From positions 2,034,604-2,098,603 of the forward strand of contig JALIGW010000062.1 in assembly GCA_023053685.1 (NCBI GenBank): a DNA stretch of 64,000 bases, written 5' to 3'. The stretch is from Diadophis punctatus similis (taxonomy: Eukaryota; Chordata; Lepidosauria; Squamata; Dipsadidae). Positions 11,313 to 22,552 of the stretch are shown here, piece after piece; the stretch's first letter is position 1; every line of letters begins with the position of its first letter. A model generated the notes under the pieces. It searched no databases. It was not told where the DNA came from and saw only the letters and a list, made by a program, of their open reading frames with translations. Both the position numbers and the translations under genes were made by a program.

Positions 11313-12012
11313 ACAGAACAGAATTCTTTATTTGACCCAAGTGTGATTAGACACACAAGGAATTTGTCTCCAGTACAGAAGCTCTCAATGTACATGCAAA
11401 GCAACAGAGTAGTAATAATAATAATACCAATAAGAAGATAAGGATAATAATAATGCTATAGCCATACAACATGGGTAAATATACTTAGACATAAGACACT
11501 GTATGTACTATGAGAATTAGCTGTTCAGCGTGATGGCACAAGGGAAGAAATTGTCCCTGTGTCTAGTTGTTTTGGCATGCAGTGCCCTATAGCGCCGTCC
11601 CAAGGGGAGGTTGAAATAGTTTATGCCCAGGATATGTGGGGTCTGTAGATATTTTCTCAGCCTTCCTTCTGACTCATGCAGTATACAGGTCCTCAATGGA
11701 AGGACAATGGTTTTTTCTACAGCCCTAACTGTCCATTGGAGTCTGTACCTGTCTTGTTTGGCTGCTGTACCAAACCAAACAGTTACAGAAAAATAGACGA
11801 GACTCAATAATTCCTCTGTAGAACTGTATCAACAGCTCCTGGGAAAGTCTGAACTTCCTGAGTTGACGCAGAACATTCCTTGTTGTATCTTTTTAATGAT
11901 GGTTCTAATGTTAGGTATCCATTTCCAGTCCTGGGAGATTATAGAACCCAAAAACCTGAAGGACTCTACTGCTGATACCGTGCTGTTGAATATAGTATTC
12001 TATCCAACCAGA
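11313..12012 (-). mobile_element. L2-clade LINE, 3' part
   Basis: Minus-strand reading gives FRFLGSIISQDWKW, then VTVWFGTAAKQDRYRLQ and RRYRALHAKTTRHRDNFFP, matching the better preserved L2 at 14020-15437. Its 3' end (acacacaaggaatttgtc on plus, with aat microsatellite at 11413-11455) matches the other L2 tails. Frameshifts and stops. Confidence 0.8.
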
Positions 12013-12014
12013 TG

Positions 12015-12740
12015 CAGTTTAGAGGTCCTGAACTTAGGCAGGAAAAATCAAATGCACAGGTGCAGAATAGGCGGCACCTGGCCCAAGAATAGTCAATGTG
12101 AGAGGGATCTAGGTCTTCTGGTGGACCATCATTAAGTATGAGCCAGCAATGTGTTGCAGCTGCCAAAAAAGCCAGTGTAGTCCTGGGCTGCATCAAGAAA
12201 GGAATAGTATGAAGATCACAAGAAGTGATAGCACCGCTTTATACTGAATTTGTGAGGCCACACTTGGAATACTGCTCATCATGTACAAAAAAGTTCTTGA
12301 GACTCTAGAAAGAATGCAGAGAAGAGCAACAAAGATGATTAGAGAACCATATAACAAACGTAAAGGGGAAATAGATATATAGCCAAAAGAAAAGAAAGTT
12401 TGAGGGACACAATAACTGTCTTCCAGTTGTTGAGGGGCTGTCACAGAGAAGAGGGGGTTGAGTTATTATCCAGAGCACCAGAGAACAGGATAAGGAGTAA
12501 CAGATGGAAACTTTCTAAAGTGAGATCCAACCTAGAAGTAAGGAGAAATTTTCTCTCGGTGAGAACAAATAACCAATAGAAGAGCTTGCCTTTTGGAGTT
12601 ATGGGGGCTCCATCACTGGAGATTTTAAAAAATAGACTGGACAATCATTTGACCAGGATGGTATAAGGTGTCCTACCTTGGGCAGGAGGTTGGACTAGAA
12701 GACCTCTAAAGACCCTTCCAGCCCTATAATTCTATTTCTA
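12015..12740 (+). mobile_element. CR1 LINE 3' part
   Basis: Directly follows the end of the inverted L2. Contains the degenerated segment around gagccagcaatgtgttgcag, the agaatgcagagaagagcaac segment and the CR1 3'UTR ending ccttccagccctataattct. Many small deletions. Confidence 0.85.
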
Positions 12741-12889
12741 TGTCTAACCTTGGGCACTGTGGGACAAACAACAAACACCATTGACAACACTCAGGGAGCA
12801 TCCTTTGTGGTAAAGAGAGCAACAATGCATAAAGGGTGCTTTTATTTGCATCTCCAAGAGGTTCAATCCAATAGATTGGATGTCCATTT

Positions 12890-12945
12890 GTCCGGAATGG
12901 TACAGCGGCTCCTTCTTGAGCAGGGGCTTGGACTGGAACACGGGT
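12890..12945 (+). mobile_element. CR1 LINE 3'-end remnant
   Basis: ggaatggtacagc followed by cttcttgagcaggggcttgg resembles the CR1 3'UTR but is short and diverged. Confidence 0.5.
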
Positions 12946-12984
12946 CTCCAACCTTGGCAACTTTAAGACTTGTGGACTTTCAAC

Positions 12985-13028
12985 TTTAAAGGTCTTCTGC
13001 AACTTTCAAGTTGCAGAAGACCTTTAAA
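12985..13028. repeat. Perfect 21-bp hairpin with 2-nt loop
   Basis: 12985-13005 is the exact reverse complement of 13008-13028, separated by TC. It follows a ctttaagacttgtggact block typical of a TIR element family also seen at 31281-31497. Confidence 0.9.
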
Positions 13029-13774
13029 AAGAATGCCTAGGAAAGACATTGAAAACCTTTACCCAGGAGGAGAATATCCGCATTTACCACAGGTAGAAAG
13101 TGAGGATGGAGATGGTCTCTGTAGCCTGAAGGGGCCGTCTGACTCCTGGTTGCAATGGAGCAGAGTCAAGAGTCCGCTGCACAAGAGGCTCCACAAGTAG
13201 GACGTTCCAAGGCTTGGCTGCCCTGGCAGAGCTGGTCCAACTCATTGACCAGCTAATCAGGGGCAACTACTCACTAAACTCAAGATGGAGGAGCTGCAAT
13301 GCCATCTGTACCACCCAAGAAGTATCTGGCAATCCCTGAAATCTGCTAAGGACTTTTAAGAGCTCCAGGTCCTCACTTCACTTCCCCTTGGGACCCTGAT
13401 TCACTCACAACTCAAATTCAAGCACCCATTTGATGTTTCACACACAGCCCTAATGTATTTATGCCTCTTCGTGGGGTCTTCCAGAGCTCCTTGTTCTCAT
13501 GTTACTTTTTCAACCAGAGAAATTTCTCTCCCTTTTAAATAGCATTGAGCCAATGCATCTTTAATTGGCTGGAGTCTTGTGATAACAAATCCACATGGAC
13601 CAATGCAATCAATTGCTTCTGTTTTGTTGATTTATACACCTTAGGAAACATGAGCAATAAATCAATAGCAATTCGTCTGACTTGGTTGTGAGGTCCACTT
13701 GTTTTACTTCAACTCACTTCCTAGAGCAAAACTATCAACACAGAATGCAACATTTTGTTTTTCAGCCTGACAAG

Positions 13775-13905
13775 GCTAAGAGGAGGATTGGCCAGGGTGA
13801 ACCATTGTCTCCCACACCTCTGGGAGGACTTGAACCTGGATCTCCCCATGACTTGTCCAGCATCTGGGGTTAGGGAAGAGCCAAGGCTGACATCCCGTGG
13901 CAGAT
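13775..13905 (-). mobile_element. Degenerate tRNA-derived SINE head (tentative)
   Basis: On the minus strand gatccaggttcaagtcctcc resembles a tRNA B box, with a weak A-box-like tract before it. Too decayed to assign; it differs from the main SINE of this window. Confidence 0.3.
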
Positions 13906-13984
13906 AGGTGGGTGCACTGGGCACCCAACTCAACAATGTGACTATGTTGGCTGTTAGACCAAAATGCGCAGTTCTGTCATGATG

Positions 13985-14016
13985 CGAACCGGAAGGTAAG
14001 GTAAGTGGAACCCACC
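13985..14016. mobile_element. Right-end remnant of a caggggtgggttcc hAT element
   Basis: gaaccgg ... gtggaacccacccctg matches the right terminus of the family; no left end found nearby. Confidence 0.45.
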
Positions 14017-14019
14017 CCT

Positions 14020-15437
14020 GTCTAACATTTGTAGTTATGAAAACCTTTGAAAGGCTAGTGATGTCCCACTTGAAAACCATCACGGATCCACTGTTAGACC
14101 CTCTGCAATTTGCATACCGAGCAAATAGATCGACAGATGATGCTGTTAATATGGCTCTGCACTACATCCTACAACATCTTGAATCTCCAAAGACCTACGC
14201 AAGGGTTCTCTTTGTAGACTTTAGTTCAGCATTCAATACCATCATTCCAGACACTCTTCTAACTAAACTAAATCAGCTAGCGGTACCTGAACACACAAGC
14301 TCCCTAACAGACAGGAAGCAGCAGGTGAAGCTAGGCAAAATCACACCAGATACCTGTACAATTAGCACAGGGCCCCCCCAAGGATGTGTGCTCTCTCCAC
14401 TTCTCTCTCTATACCAATGACTGCATCTCAAACGATCCATCTGTTAAACTACTGAAGTTCGCTGATGATACAACAGTGATCGGTCTCATTCGAGACAACG
14501 ATGAAACCGCATACAGACGGGAGGTTGAACAACTAGCCTCGTGGTGCGACCGGAACAACCTGGAACTGAACACACTCAAAACCATAGAAATGGTGGTAGA
14601 CTTTAGGAGAAACCCGCCAATACTTCCACCTATTACAATACTAGACAACATAGTATCAACAGTAAAGACCTTCAAATTTCTAGGTTCTATCATATCTCAA
14701 GACTTAAAATGGTCACCTAACATCAAAAACATCATCAAAAAAGCACAACAAAGAATGTTCTTTCTGCGCCAACTCAGAAAGCTCAAACTGCCCAAGGAGC
14801 TGCTGATACAGTTCTACAGAGGAATTATTGAGTCTGTCATCTGCACCTCTATAACTGTGTGGTTTGGTTCTGCAACCCAACAAGACAGACACAGACTTCA
14901 GAGGATAATCAGAACTGCAGAAAAAATGATTGCTACCAACCTGCCTTCCATTGAGGACCTGTATACTGCACAAGACAAAAAGAGGGCTGTGAAAATATTT
15001 ACTGACCCCTCACATCCTGTACATAAACTGTTTCAACTCCTATCCTCAAAACAATGCTATAGAGCACTGCATACCACAACAACTAGACACAATAACATTT
15101 TTCACGAACGCCATCACTCTGCTAAACAAATAATTCCCTCAACAGTGTCAAACTATTTACTAAGTCTGCACTACTATTAATCTTCTCATCATTCCCATCA
15201 CCCATCTCCTCCCACTAATGACTGTATGACTGTAACTTTGTTGCTTGTATCCTTACAATTTATATTGACTGGTTCCTAATATGATTTGATTGCTTATTTG
15301 TACCCGGACTATCATCAAGTGTTCTACCTTATGATTCTTGACGAACGTATCTTTTCTTTTATGTACAACTGAGAGCATATGCACCAAGACAAATTCCTTG
15401 TGTGTCCAATCACACTTGGCCAATAAAAATTATATTC
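14020..15437 (+). mobile_element. L2-clade LINE reverse transcriptase (5'-truncated, one frameshift)
   Basis: Two overlapping frames (14037-14420 and 14386-15180) together cover most of an L2-type reverse transcriptase. Seen are DPLQFAYRANRSTDDAV, VLFVDFSSAFNTIIP, GPPQGCVLSPL, the catalytic KFADDTTVIG (ttcgctgatgat at 14458-14469), NLELNTLKTIEMVVDF and FKFLGSIISQDLKWSP, ending with WFGSATQQDRHRLQRIIRTA. A deletion near 14300 removes residues between the SSAFN and SSLTDRKQQ blocks and a shift near 14400 breaks the frame. The 3' end is the L2 tail ccaataaaaattatattcta. No endonuclease domain. It is the best preserved LINE coding region in the window but cannot make full-length protein. Confidence 0.9.
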
Positions 15438-15439
15438 TA

Positions 15440-15722
15440 TTCTGGAGGCAGATTGTTCTACTGGTTAATTGTTCTGTCAGGAAATTTCTCCTTAGTTCTA
15501 GGTTGCTTCTCTCCTTGATTAGTTTCCACCCATTGCTTCTTGTCCTGCCCTCAGGTGCTTTGGAGAATAGCTTGAGCCCCTCTTCTTTGTGGTACACTTC
15601 TCTCATGTCACCCCTAGTCCTTCTTTTCATCAAACTAGACATACCCAGTTCCAGCAACCGTTCTTTACATGTTTTAGCCTCCAGTCCCCTAATCATCTTT
15701 GTTGCTCTTCTCTGCTCTAGAG
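15440..15722 (-). mobile_element. CR1 LINE fragment
   Basis: Minus-strand translation gives RRATKMIRGLEAKTCKERLL, SSLMKRRTRGD and LKLFSKAPEGRTRSNGWKLI. It lacks the usual 3'UTR end and abuts the attct repeat that ends the preceding L2. Confidence 0.85.
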
Positions 15723-16322
15723 AAGGCTCCTCTCCCCATCCGGCTCCCAGCAGATGATCCTGCATGGCCCAAATGCAAGAGAGAAAGAGAGAGTAAGCAG
15801 CAAGTAAGTTCCTGAGACGATTGACATGATTATCCAAAATATTCCCACTGGTTTCTTGCTCTTCCAGTGGAAACACAACATTTGCTTGGATGTTATTCAC
15901 CCGTCTGGTTCTTTTGGCTGGATGGTGATTCAATTCCAAAATCTCCAAGGCCAGATCAGCACCAGGAGGGAGCCTGGGCGGAAATGACGGAGGTAGGGCA
16001 CACGGGGGAAGATGATTAATGTCAGAGCTTCTAATCTAGCCTAGAATGTTTTCCTTCTGTTGTTGCCCTTGTGAACGTTGTTTTTGCTTTCATCTCTGCA
16101 GGAACGACTAACAAATATTATACCAGGCGGAAATTAGTTTTAGAAGTCCAAGAAATGCTGTAATGCAGCCATGAGCCACGGAATGTCAATCGAGAAGGAT
16201 GAAATTTGAAGCTAACCCAAATGTAACTAATGATAAAAACATCCAGGAGATTTCTATATTTGGTCTGGATCTTATTCCAGAAGAGAATGTATAGATTTGA
16301 GGTAAAACATGGATACGTGTGC
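15723..16322. other. Unassigned intergenic stretch
   Basis: No coding or TE signature recognised between the CR1 remnant and the nested hAT complex. Confidence 0.5.
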
Positions 16323-17786
16323 CCCTAAAACAGTGATGGTGAAACTATGGCACTTGTGCCACAGGTGGCACATGGAGCCATATCTGAGGGCATGCGAGGC
16401 GTTGCCCTATGTCAGCTCCAGCGCGCATGTGCGTGCTGGTCAGCTGATTTTCGGCCTTCTTTTCAGCCATTTTCACTCTCCCCACGGCAAAAACGGGCCA
16501 ACGAGAAGTTCACTTGTGTGCGTCACCCCCAGCCTCCTTTTCACTGTCAGAGGCCTTCAGGAACTTCTTCGGCTTTGGACAGTTGCAGCCAGGCCTCGCA
16601 CACCTCGGCCCTTTTCTTCTGCAGCTGGGAAGGCTTTTCCGAAGGCCTCTGCAGCTGATAACAGAGCTCCAGATTGATCCGGAGCTCTGTTATCAGCTAG
16701 AGAGGCCTTCAGGAAAGCCTTCCCAGCTGCAGAACAAATGGGCCGAGGTGTGCGAGGCCTGGTTGCAACTACCTGAAGTAGTAGGGCAGCTCCAGTTCCG
16801 TTTCGTTTCTGAACTTCCGGATGGCCCGTTGGGCCATTTTTCGCCATCCCCAGGCTTCAGGAGGGTTTCCTAAACCCTGGGGAGAGCAAAAAACAGCCCA
16901 AAGGGCCTACCGGAAGTCCAGAGGCTTCAGTGAGGCCTGTGCGCATGTGCGGGGGGCAGCGCGGGGGGTTGTGCGCATGCGTGGGGGGAGCACGGGAGTT
17001 GTGCACATGCGCAGGGAGGAGGGCATTGCATTATGGGTGTGGGCCCGCACGTGCACTATTGCATGTGCGCTCACCATTTTGGCACCCGAGCCAAAAAAGG
17101 TTCTCCAACACTAAGGTGACCAGAGGTCCCGATTTTGGCGGGACACACCCGCTTTTTAATCATTTGTCCCGCGTCCCGCCCGCCCTCTTAAAAAGTCCCG
17201 ATTTTTTCAGTTTGCCCGGCAACAAAATTTTTTTTAAAATAAACAGCGGGACGTCTGGTCACCTTGAAGCCGGCGCTGATTGGTCAGAGCAGAGTCTACT
17301 CTACTGTTCTGACCAATCAGCGGCGGCTTCACATCAGGCGGGGAGCGTTAAAAGTGCTCCCCGCCCACCGCCATTTCGCTGCACGCTGCCACCTTGTTGT
17401 AGTTGGAGAGCTGAGCGAGCCGCCCTCTTTGACCGTTCCTGCTCGCTGCTGGCCGAACCCCCCTGCCGCCTGAAGCCTGCTCCCAGCCGCCGTTGCTGAG
17501 CCGCCATACGGTAGGATTTTTAAAAAAATTGTTTAAGGCAGTAGCCGAGGTTTTGAGGAAGGTCGGCTTCACTTCAAGCAGCCGGGGAGGACGGGCCTGA
17601 AAGGGGGGGCAGAGGCACGTCCACACGGCACCGTCAAAGAGGGCGGCTCGCTCGGCTCTCCGACTACAAGCCGAGTTAGGTGGGGGAAAAGAGATGAGGA
17701 AGGCGAACGAGGGAAGAAACGAGGGCGAGCTACGGGGTGGGTGGGTGGGGAGGAAACCTTGCTGCCGCCTTCTGCTTTGCGGCCTC

Positions 17787-18573
17787 AGGGGTGGCCAAAC
17801 CGTGGTGCATGCCATGCGCCAAACGTGGCGCATTGGATGATTGCAAGTGGCGCATTGCAATCATCCAAAGGACAGAAGCTTTTCTGCCCGGCGAGCGGGA
17901 TGGCAGCGCACGCGCAAGGAAAGCCAGAGGATGGCGCTGAGGCAGCGGCAGGTGACAGCGGGCGCCGAGTCATCTCACGGGCAGCTGTCCCTGCCTCCGC
18001 CGAGGAGGAGGGGGAAAGGGAAGGAAAGCGCTCCTGCATCCCAACTGCAAGTTATCGTTGCCCGTCCTGCCCAAGCAGCCGCGCGACGTGACCCCGGAGC
18101 CGGATGGGCACAAGGGCAGGAAGAGAGAGAAAAAAAAAGGTGACGCTGTTTTAGCGAACGGAAGTGATTTCGACCGCGGCGCAGAGGCGCCCAGCGAGCA
18201 GGGCATCACCTTTTCTTTCTTTTTCTCTTCAAGGGCAGGAAGAGAAAAAGAAAGAAAAGGTGATGCCCCGCTCGCTGGGCGCCTCTGCGCCGCGGTCGAA
18301 ATCACTTCCGTTCGCTAAAACAGCGTCACCTTTTCTTTTTCTCTCTCTTCCTGCCCTTGTGCCCATCCGGCTCCGGGGTCACGTCGCGCGGCCGCTTGGG
18401 CAGGACGGGCAACGATAACTTGCAGTTGGGATGCAGGAGCGCTTTCCTTCCCTTTCCCCCTCCTCCTCGGCGAAGGCAGGGTCAGCGCGGCTGCCCGTGA
18501 GAGTCTCGTGTGCTCGACGCCGTCCTCTGGCATTCCTTCCGCGCGCGCTGCCGTTCCATCCGAGAGCCGCCAA
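17787..18573. mobile_element. Giant-palindrome foldback element nested in the hAT
   Basis: The left end caggggtggccaaaccgtgg matches the right terminus of the element at 54219-55128. Arms 17888-18230 and 18239-18573 are near-perfect inverted repeats around the 8-nt spacer aagggcag. The matching right outer end is absent, so the copy is right-truncated. Arms are CpG-rich with homopurine tracts next to the spacer. Long frames inside are palindrome by-products. Confidence 0.88.
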
Positions 18574-18712
18574 GTGGAGTGCGCTTGATGGGCTAAATCA
18601 CCGCCTTTCTCCTCCTCCTCCCCCCTGGCTGGGCTGACGGCTTCCCGTCTTCCAGGAGCCTCGGTAGGTTGGTTGCTGCTGGATCTTCTTCAGCCAGCTC
18701 CTCTCCACAGCC

Positions 18713-18984
<272 letters not shown>

Positions 18985-18999
18985 ATGTAATGCTGATTA

Positions 19000-20540
19000 A
19001 TGATTAATGACAATGACTCTACTGGACTGAACAGTGAAAATAGAGATAAAGATAACAGTGATAATGATAACAGAGATAAAGATATCAAGAATAATTATGT
19101 TCAGATTGATGATAAGGATTTTGAGATATATAAAATGGAAAAAGGAATGAAGAAAATTAAATATATACAGAAAGTAAAATTAAGAGAGAGGAAAAGAGCG
19201 TGGGGAAAGAGAACTTATTGGTACAAAATTAAAAGAAAGATGAAAAAAAATTAAGCAGATGGGGTGGAGGAAATATATATATATAAACAAAGTAGTTGAG
19301 AAACTAAAAGGGAATGGATGATGATATTGGAATATTATAGAAATGTTTTTTTAATTTAAAATTATCTTATTAAGAGAAAAAAATTTCTGTTTTTTTATAT
19401 ACAGATTAATATTGTTTAACAAATTAAAAGATTTGATATTTTAGATATAACAAAGTTAATTAAGATGAGAAGTATGAATGATAAATATAAGTATTAGAGC
19501 TCAAAAGATGTATTATGATTGTGTATTTTTTTTTCATTTATTTCAATTTATTTTTTCACATATGAAATTTGTTCAAATGAAAAAATCTTAAAGGGGAAAA
19601 ATGTATTATTTTAAGAGTTGAATATGTAATTGAATAAATTTAGAAAGAATTTTGATGATTAGTAAATGAAACGATATATTATGATTGTGTATAATTAATA
19701 TAACGTTAGAAATTCAAAGATTTTTTTTTTCTTCTCTTTCGTTCTTTTTATAAAGATTAATAATGTTTAATCTTTTGGAATAATGAGGATAAAACAATGA
19801 CAATAAGAGAAATATGGAATAAATATGATCACTAGAATTTAAGGGAAATTACTTAAATATTAAATAATGAACAGGAAATATGAATGTTAATTACTTTAAA
19901 ATTTATTAAACTGAGAGTTGATAAGTTAATTGATTTGGATTTTTTCCTTTCCTTTTTATATTTTATTTTTTCTTTACTACTTGTTGAATATTTATAGAGT
20001 GGATAAAATTAGACAGAATTTTGATGATTAATATGAGAAATTAAAAGAATAATTGGGCATTTAGTTTTTTGATAGAACAAAGGATAAAAAACAGAAGCGA
20101 TGAATAAAGAGATTAAAGAATTAAAGGAAGCAATTTGGCTTAAAATTAAAAAACAGGAGACAGTAACTATCTTGGAAAGTTAAGCGAATAGCGATCTATT
20201 TGGATGAAAATTTGGAATTAACTGGTGCATATCCCAGATGACAAAACTAGAAATTAGATTTTTTTTCTTTTTTTCTTTTTTCTTTTTTTGGGGAGGTAAG
20301 ATGGAAATAGCAGCATGTACCTAGAAGAGAGTATAACATAAAAAAATAATAATATAACTATAATGATGGTTTTTTTTTAAAAAAGAGATATGATTAGTTT
20401 AAAATTGGGATTAGCATCAGTCTGCCAAATATAAAATGAGTTTAGTATAAAAGCACTCCAGGAAAGGCAAAGAAAATGAAAGAGGAAGTAGAAGGGGAGG
20501 AAGAGAAGGTGTAGAGAGGGTTGAGGAGGAGGGAAGGAGT
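19000..20540. other. AT-rich interior of the taaggtgacc element
   Basis: Low-GC DNA with loosely repeated blocks such as gatgattag, tattatgattgtgta and agagttgataagttaattga recurring at irregular spacing. One short A-rich frame (19000-19254) has no recognisable domain. It could be decayed LINE or internal transposon sequence; I cannot assign it. Confidence 0.5.
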
Positions 20541-20565
20541 TAGAAAGTAGGAGGAGAAGACCCCC

Positions 20566-20610
20566 CCTCAGGAACCCACCCCTCAGGAACCCACCCCTCA
20601 GGAACCCACC
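20566..20610. repeat. 15-bp tandem repeat x3
   Basis: Three exact copies of cctcaggaacccacc. The unit resembles the right terminus of the caggggtgggttcc hAT family. Confidence 0.95.
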
Positions 20611-20849
20611 TGACCGACACCCCCCCCCCGGTCAATGGTGTCCCTCTTTAGCAATTTTAAAATCTGGTCACCTTATCCAACACTGCCCTAAAACAAGCAA
20701 ATTCAGTTTCCATGTCATTTCCTCACATTGACACTCAAAAGGCGTAGCTGTAAAGGCAGAGGGGGATTAACACATCTGAGTAGCAATTTATTGTAATCAT
20801 TGATCGGAAAACATGGTGAATGTTTTCAGAATTTGTGCGTGTACAATTC

Positions 20850-21063
20850 CTTAGCTTCATCACTGGAGGCTTTCAAGAAGAGATTGGACTGCCATTTGTC
20901 AGAAATGGTGTAGGGTCTCCTGCTTGGGCAGGTGGTTGGACTAGATTGTGTTGTACGCCGCCCTTAGTCCCTCGGGAGTTGGGCGGCATATAAGAAAGCC
21001 AAATAAATAAAATAAATAAATAAATAGATGGCCTACAAGGTCCCTTCCAACTCTGTTAATCTA
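20850..21063 (+). mobile_element. CR1 LINE 3' end, interrupted by a retroposed tail
   Basis: tggaggctttcaagaagaga, cctgcttgggcagg, ggttggactagat, then after an 82-bp insert atggcctacaaggtcccttc and TAATC units. Confidence 0.85.
20947..21028 (+). mobile_element. Short retroposed 3' tail inside CR1
   Basis: gccgcccttagtccctcggg, ggcggcatataag and an AAATA-rich tail, flanked by a short repeat of tagat. It looks like the 3' end of a LINE or SINE of unassigned family. Confidence 0.6.
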
Positions 21064-21090
21064 ATCTAATTTAAAGTCTTAGATTTTTTT

Positions 21091-22096
21091 AAAAGATGAT
21101 TTTAATAAACTCAGAGAAAACTTGGGAAAGATTCCTTGGATGAAAGTCCTTAAGGGAAAAACAACCCAAGAAGTTTGGGAGACTCTGAAAAACACGATCA
21201 AAAAAGCCCAGAACAGCATAATACCGATGAGAAAAAAACAAGAAATCCAAAAGGAAACCAGCATGGCTGCACAAAGACCTCACTGACAAATTGAATGAAA
21301 AAGGACAAATACAAAAAAATGGAAAAAGGGCCACATAACTAAGGCAGAGTATCAACAGATAGCCAGAATCTGTAAAGAAAAAATCAGGACAGCAAAAGCC
21401 CAGAATGAACAAAGACTTGCAACAAAAGTCAAAGATAATAAAAAAAGTTTCTTCCAATACATTAATAACAAGAAAAAAAATCAAGGAAACAGTTGGTCCA
21501 CTAAAGAGAGAAGACGGCAAAGAAGTAACAGGCAACACAGACAAAGCAGAGTTACTTAACTCTTTCTTTGCATCAGTCTTCACGCAAAAAGAAACTGCAG
21601 CCCAACTAACCAGTAACACAACTGAAAAAACAGATTGGAAACAAAAGTTAACATAAGCAAAATTACAGTAAGAGATCACCTGTCTGAACTTGACGAGTAC
21701 AAATCACCAGGACCAGATGGATTACATCCCAGAGTCCTAAAGGAGCTAGCAGATGTCATTTCAGAACCACTGCACCACATCTTCCAAAAATCCTGGAACA
21801 CAGGGGAACTACCTGAGGACTGGGAAAGAGCTGACATGGTCCCCATCTTCAAAAAAGGAGAAAAAACAGACCCAGGCAACTACAGACCAATCAGCCTAAC
21901 ATCAATACCCAGGAAAATACTGGAAAAGATAATTAAAAAACAGATCTGCCATCACCTAGAAACAAGCAAAGTAATAACCAGCAAAGTAATAACCAGCAGT
22001 CAACACGCGTTTGTTAAGAACAAATCATGCCAAACCAATCTCATTTCATTCTTCAACACTGTGACCAAATTAGTAGACCAGCGAAATACTGTGGAC
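21091..22096 (+). mobile_element. CR1 LINE ORF2 (EN-RT linker and RT N-terminal half)
   Basis: Plus-strand translation gives linker LNSFFASVFTQKE and the RT block: LSELDEYKSPGPDGLHPRVL, VISEPLHHIFQKSWNTGELP, ADMVPIFKKGEKTDPGNYRP, ISLTSIPRKILEKII, then TNLISFFNTVTKLVDQRNTV. A short duplication (aagtaataaccagc twice, about 21968-21997) disrupts the region before QHAFVKN. The element is cut at 22096, so the catalytic FADD half and 3'UTR are missing, which is unusual for CR1 because the 3' end is normally retained. Confidence 0.92.
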
Positions 22097-22320
22097 CAGG
22101 GGTGGGTTCCTACCTCTGGAATTATCTCACCCTGAGATCCAGGCGGCTCCCACTTTCCTGGGGTAGTGTGGCTCCTGTTGTGTTTTTATTGTGGGGTTTG
22201 GTCATTTTTTGGTCTGCGTTGTTTTGCTGTTATGTTTTTAACTGTTTATTGTACAGTATGTTTTGTTTGGTAAGCTGGCCAAAATGGTTTGGAGTGGGAG
22301 CCATAATAAATTGAAATCAT
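22097..22320. mobile_element. Composite: hAT left-end remnant followed by LINE-like tail
   Basis: Begins caggggtgggttcctac, the left end of a hAT family, without the matching right end. From about 22140 it becomes T-rich, ending ggccaaaatggtttgg and ataataaattg, like a LINE 3' end. Junction history unclear. Confidence 0.45.
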
Positions 22321-22321
22321 A

Positions 22322-22552
22322 GCAATAGCACTTAGCAATAGCACTTAGACTTATATACCGCTTCATAGTGCTTTACAGCCCTCTCTAAGCGGTTTACAGA
22401 GTTCAGCATATTGCCCCCAACAATCTGGGTCCTCATTTTACCGACCTCAGAAGGATGGAAGGCTGAGTCAACCTTGAGCCGGTGAGATTTGAACAGCTGA
22501 ACTGCTGAATTGCAGTGCAGCACTTTAACCTCTGCGCCACCTCGGCTCTCTA
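22322..22552 (-). mobile_element. tRNA-derived SINE
   Basis: On the minus strand: tRNA-like head with A box (gtggcgcagaggttaaagtg) and B box (ttcaaatctcacc), body ccttccatccttctgaggtc, and tail ccgcttagagagggctgtaa, tatataagtctaag with gctatt repeats. Layout recalls MIR/CORE-type SINEs with an L2-like tail (inference). Confidence 0.85.
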
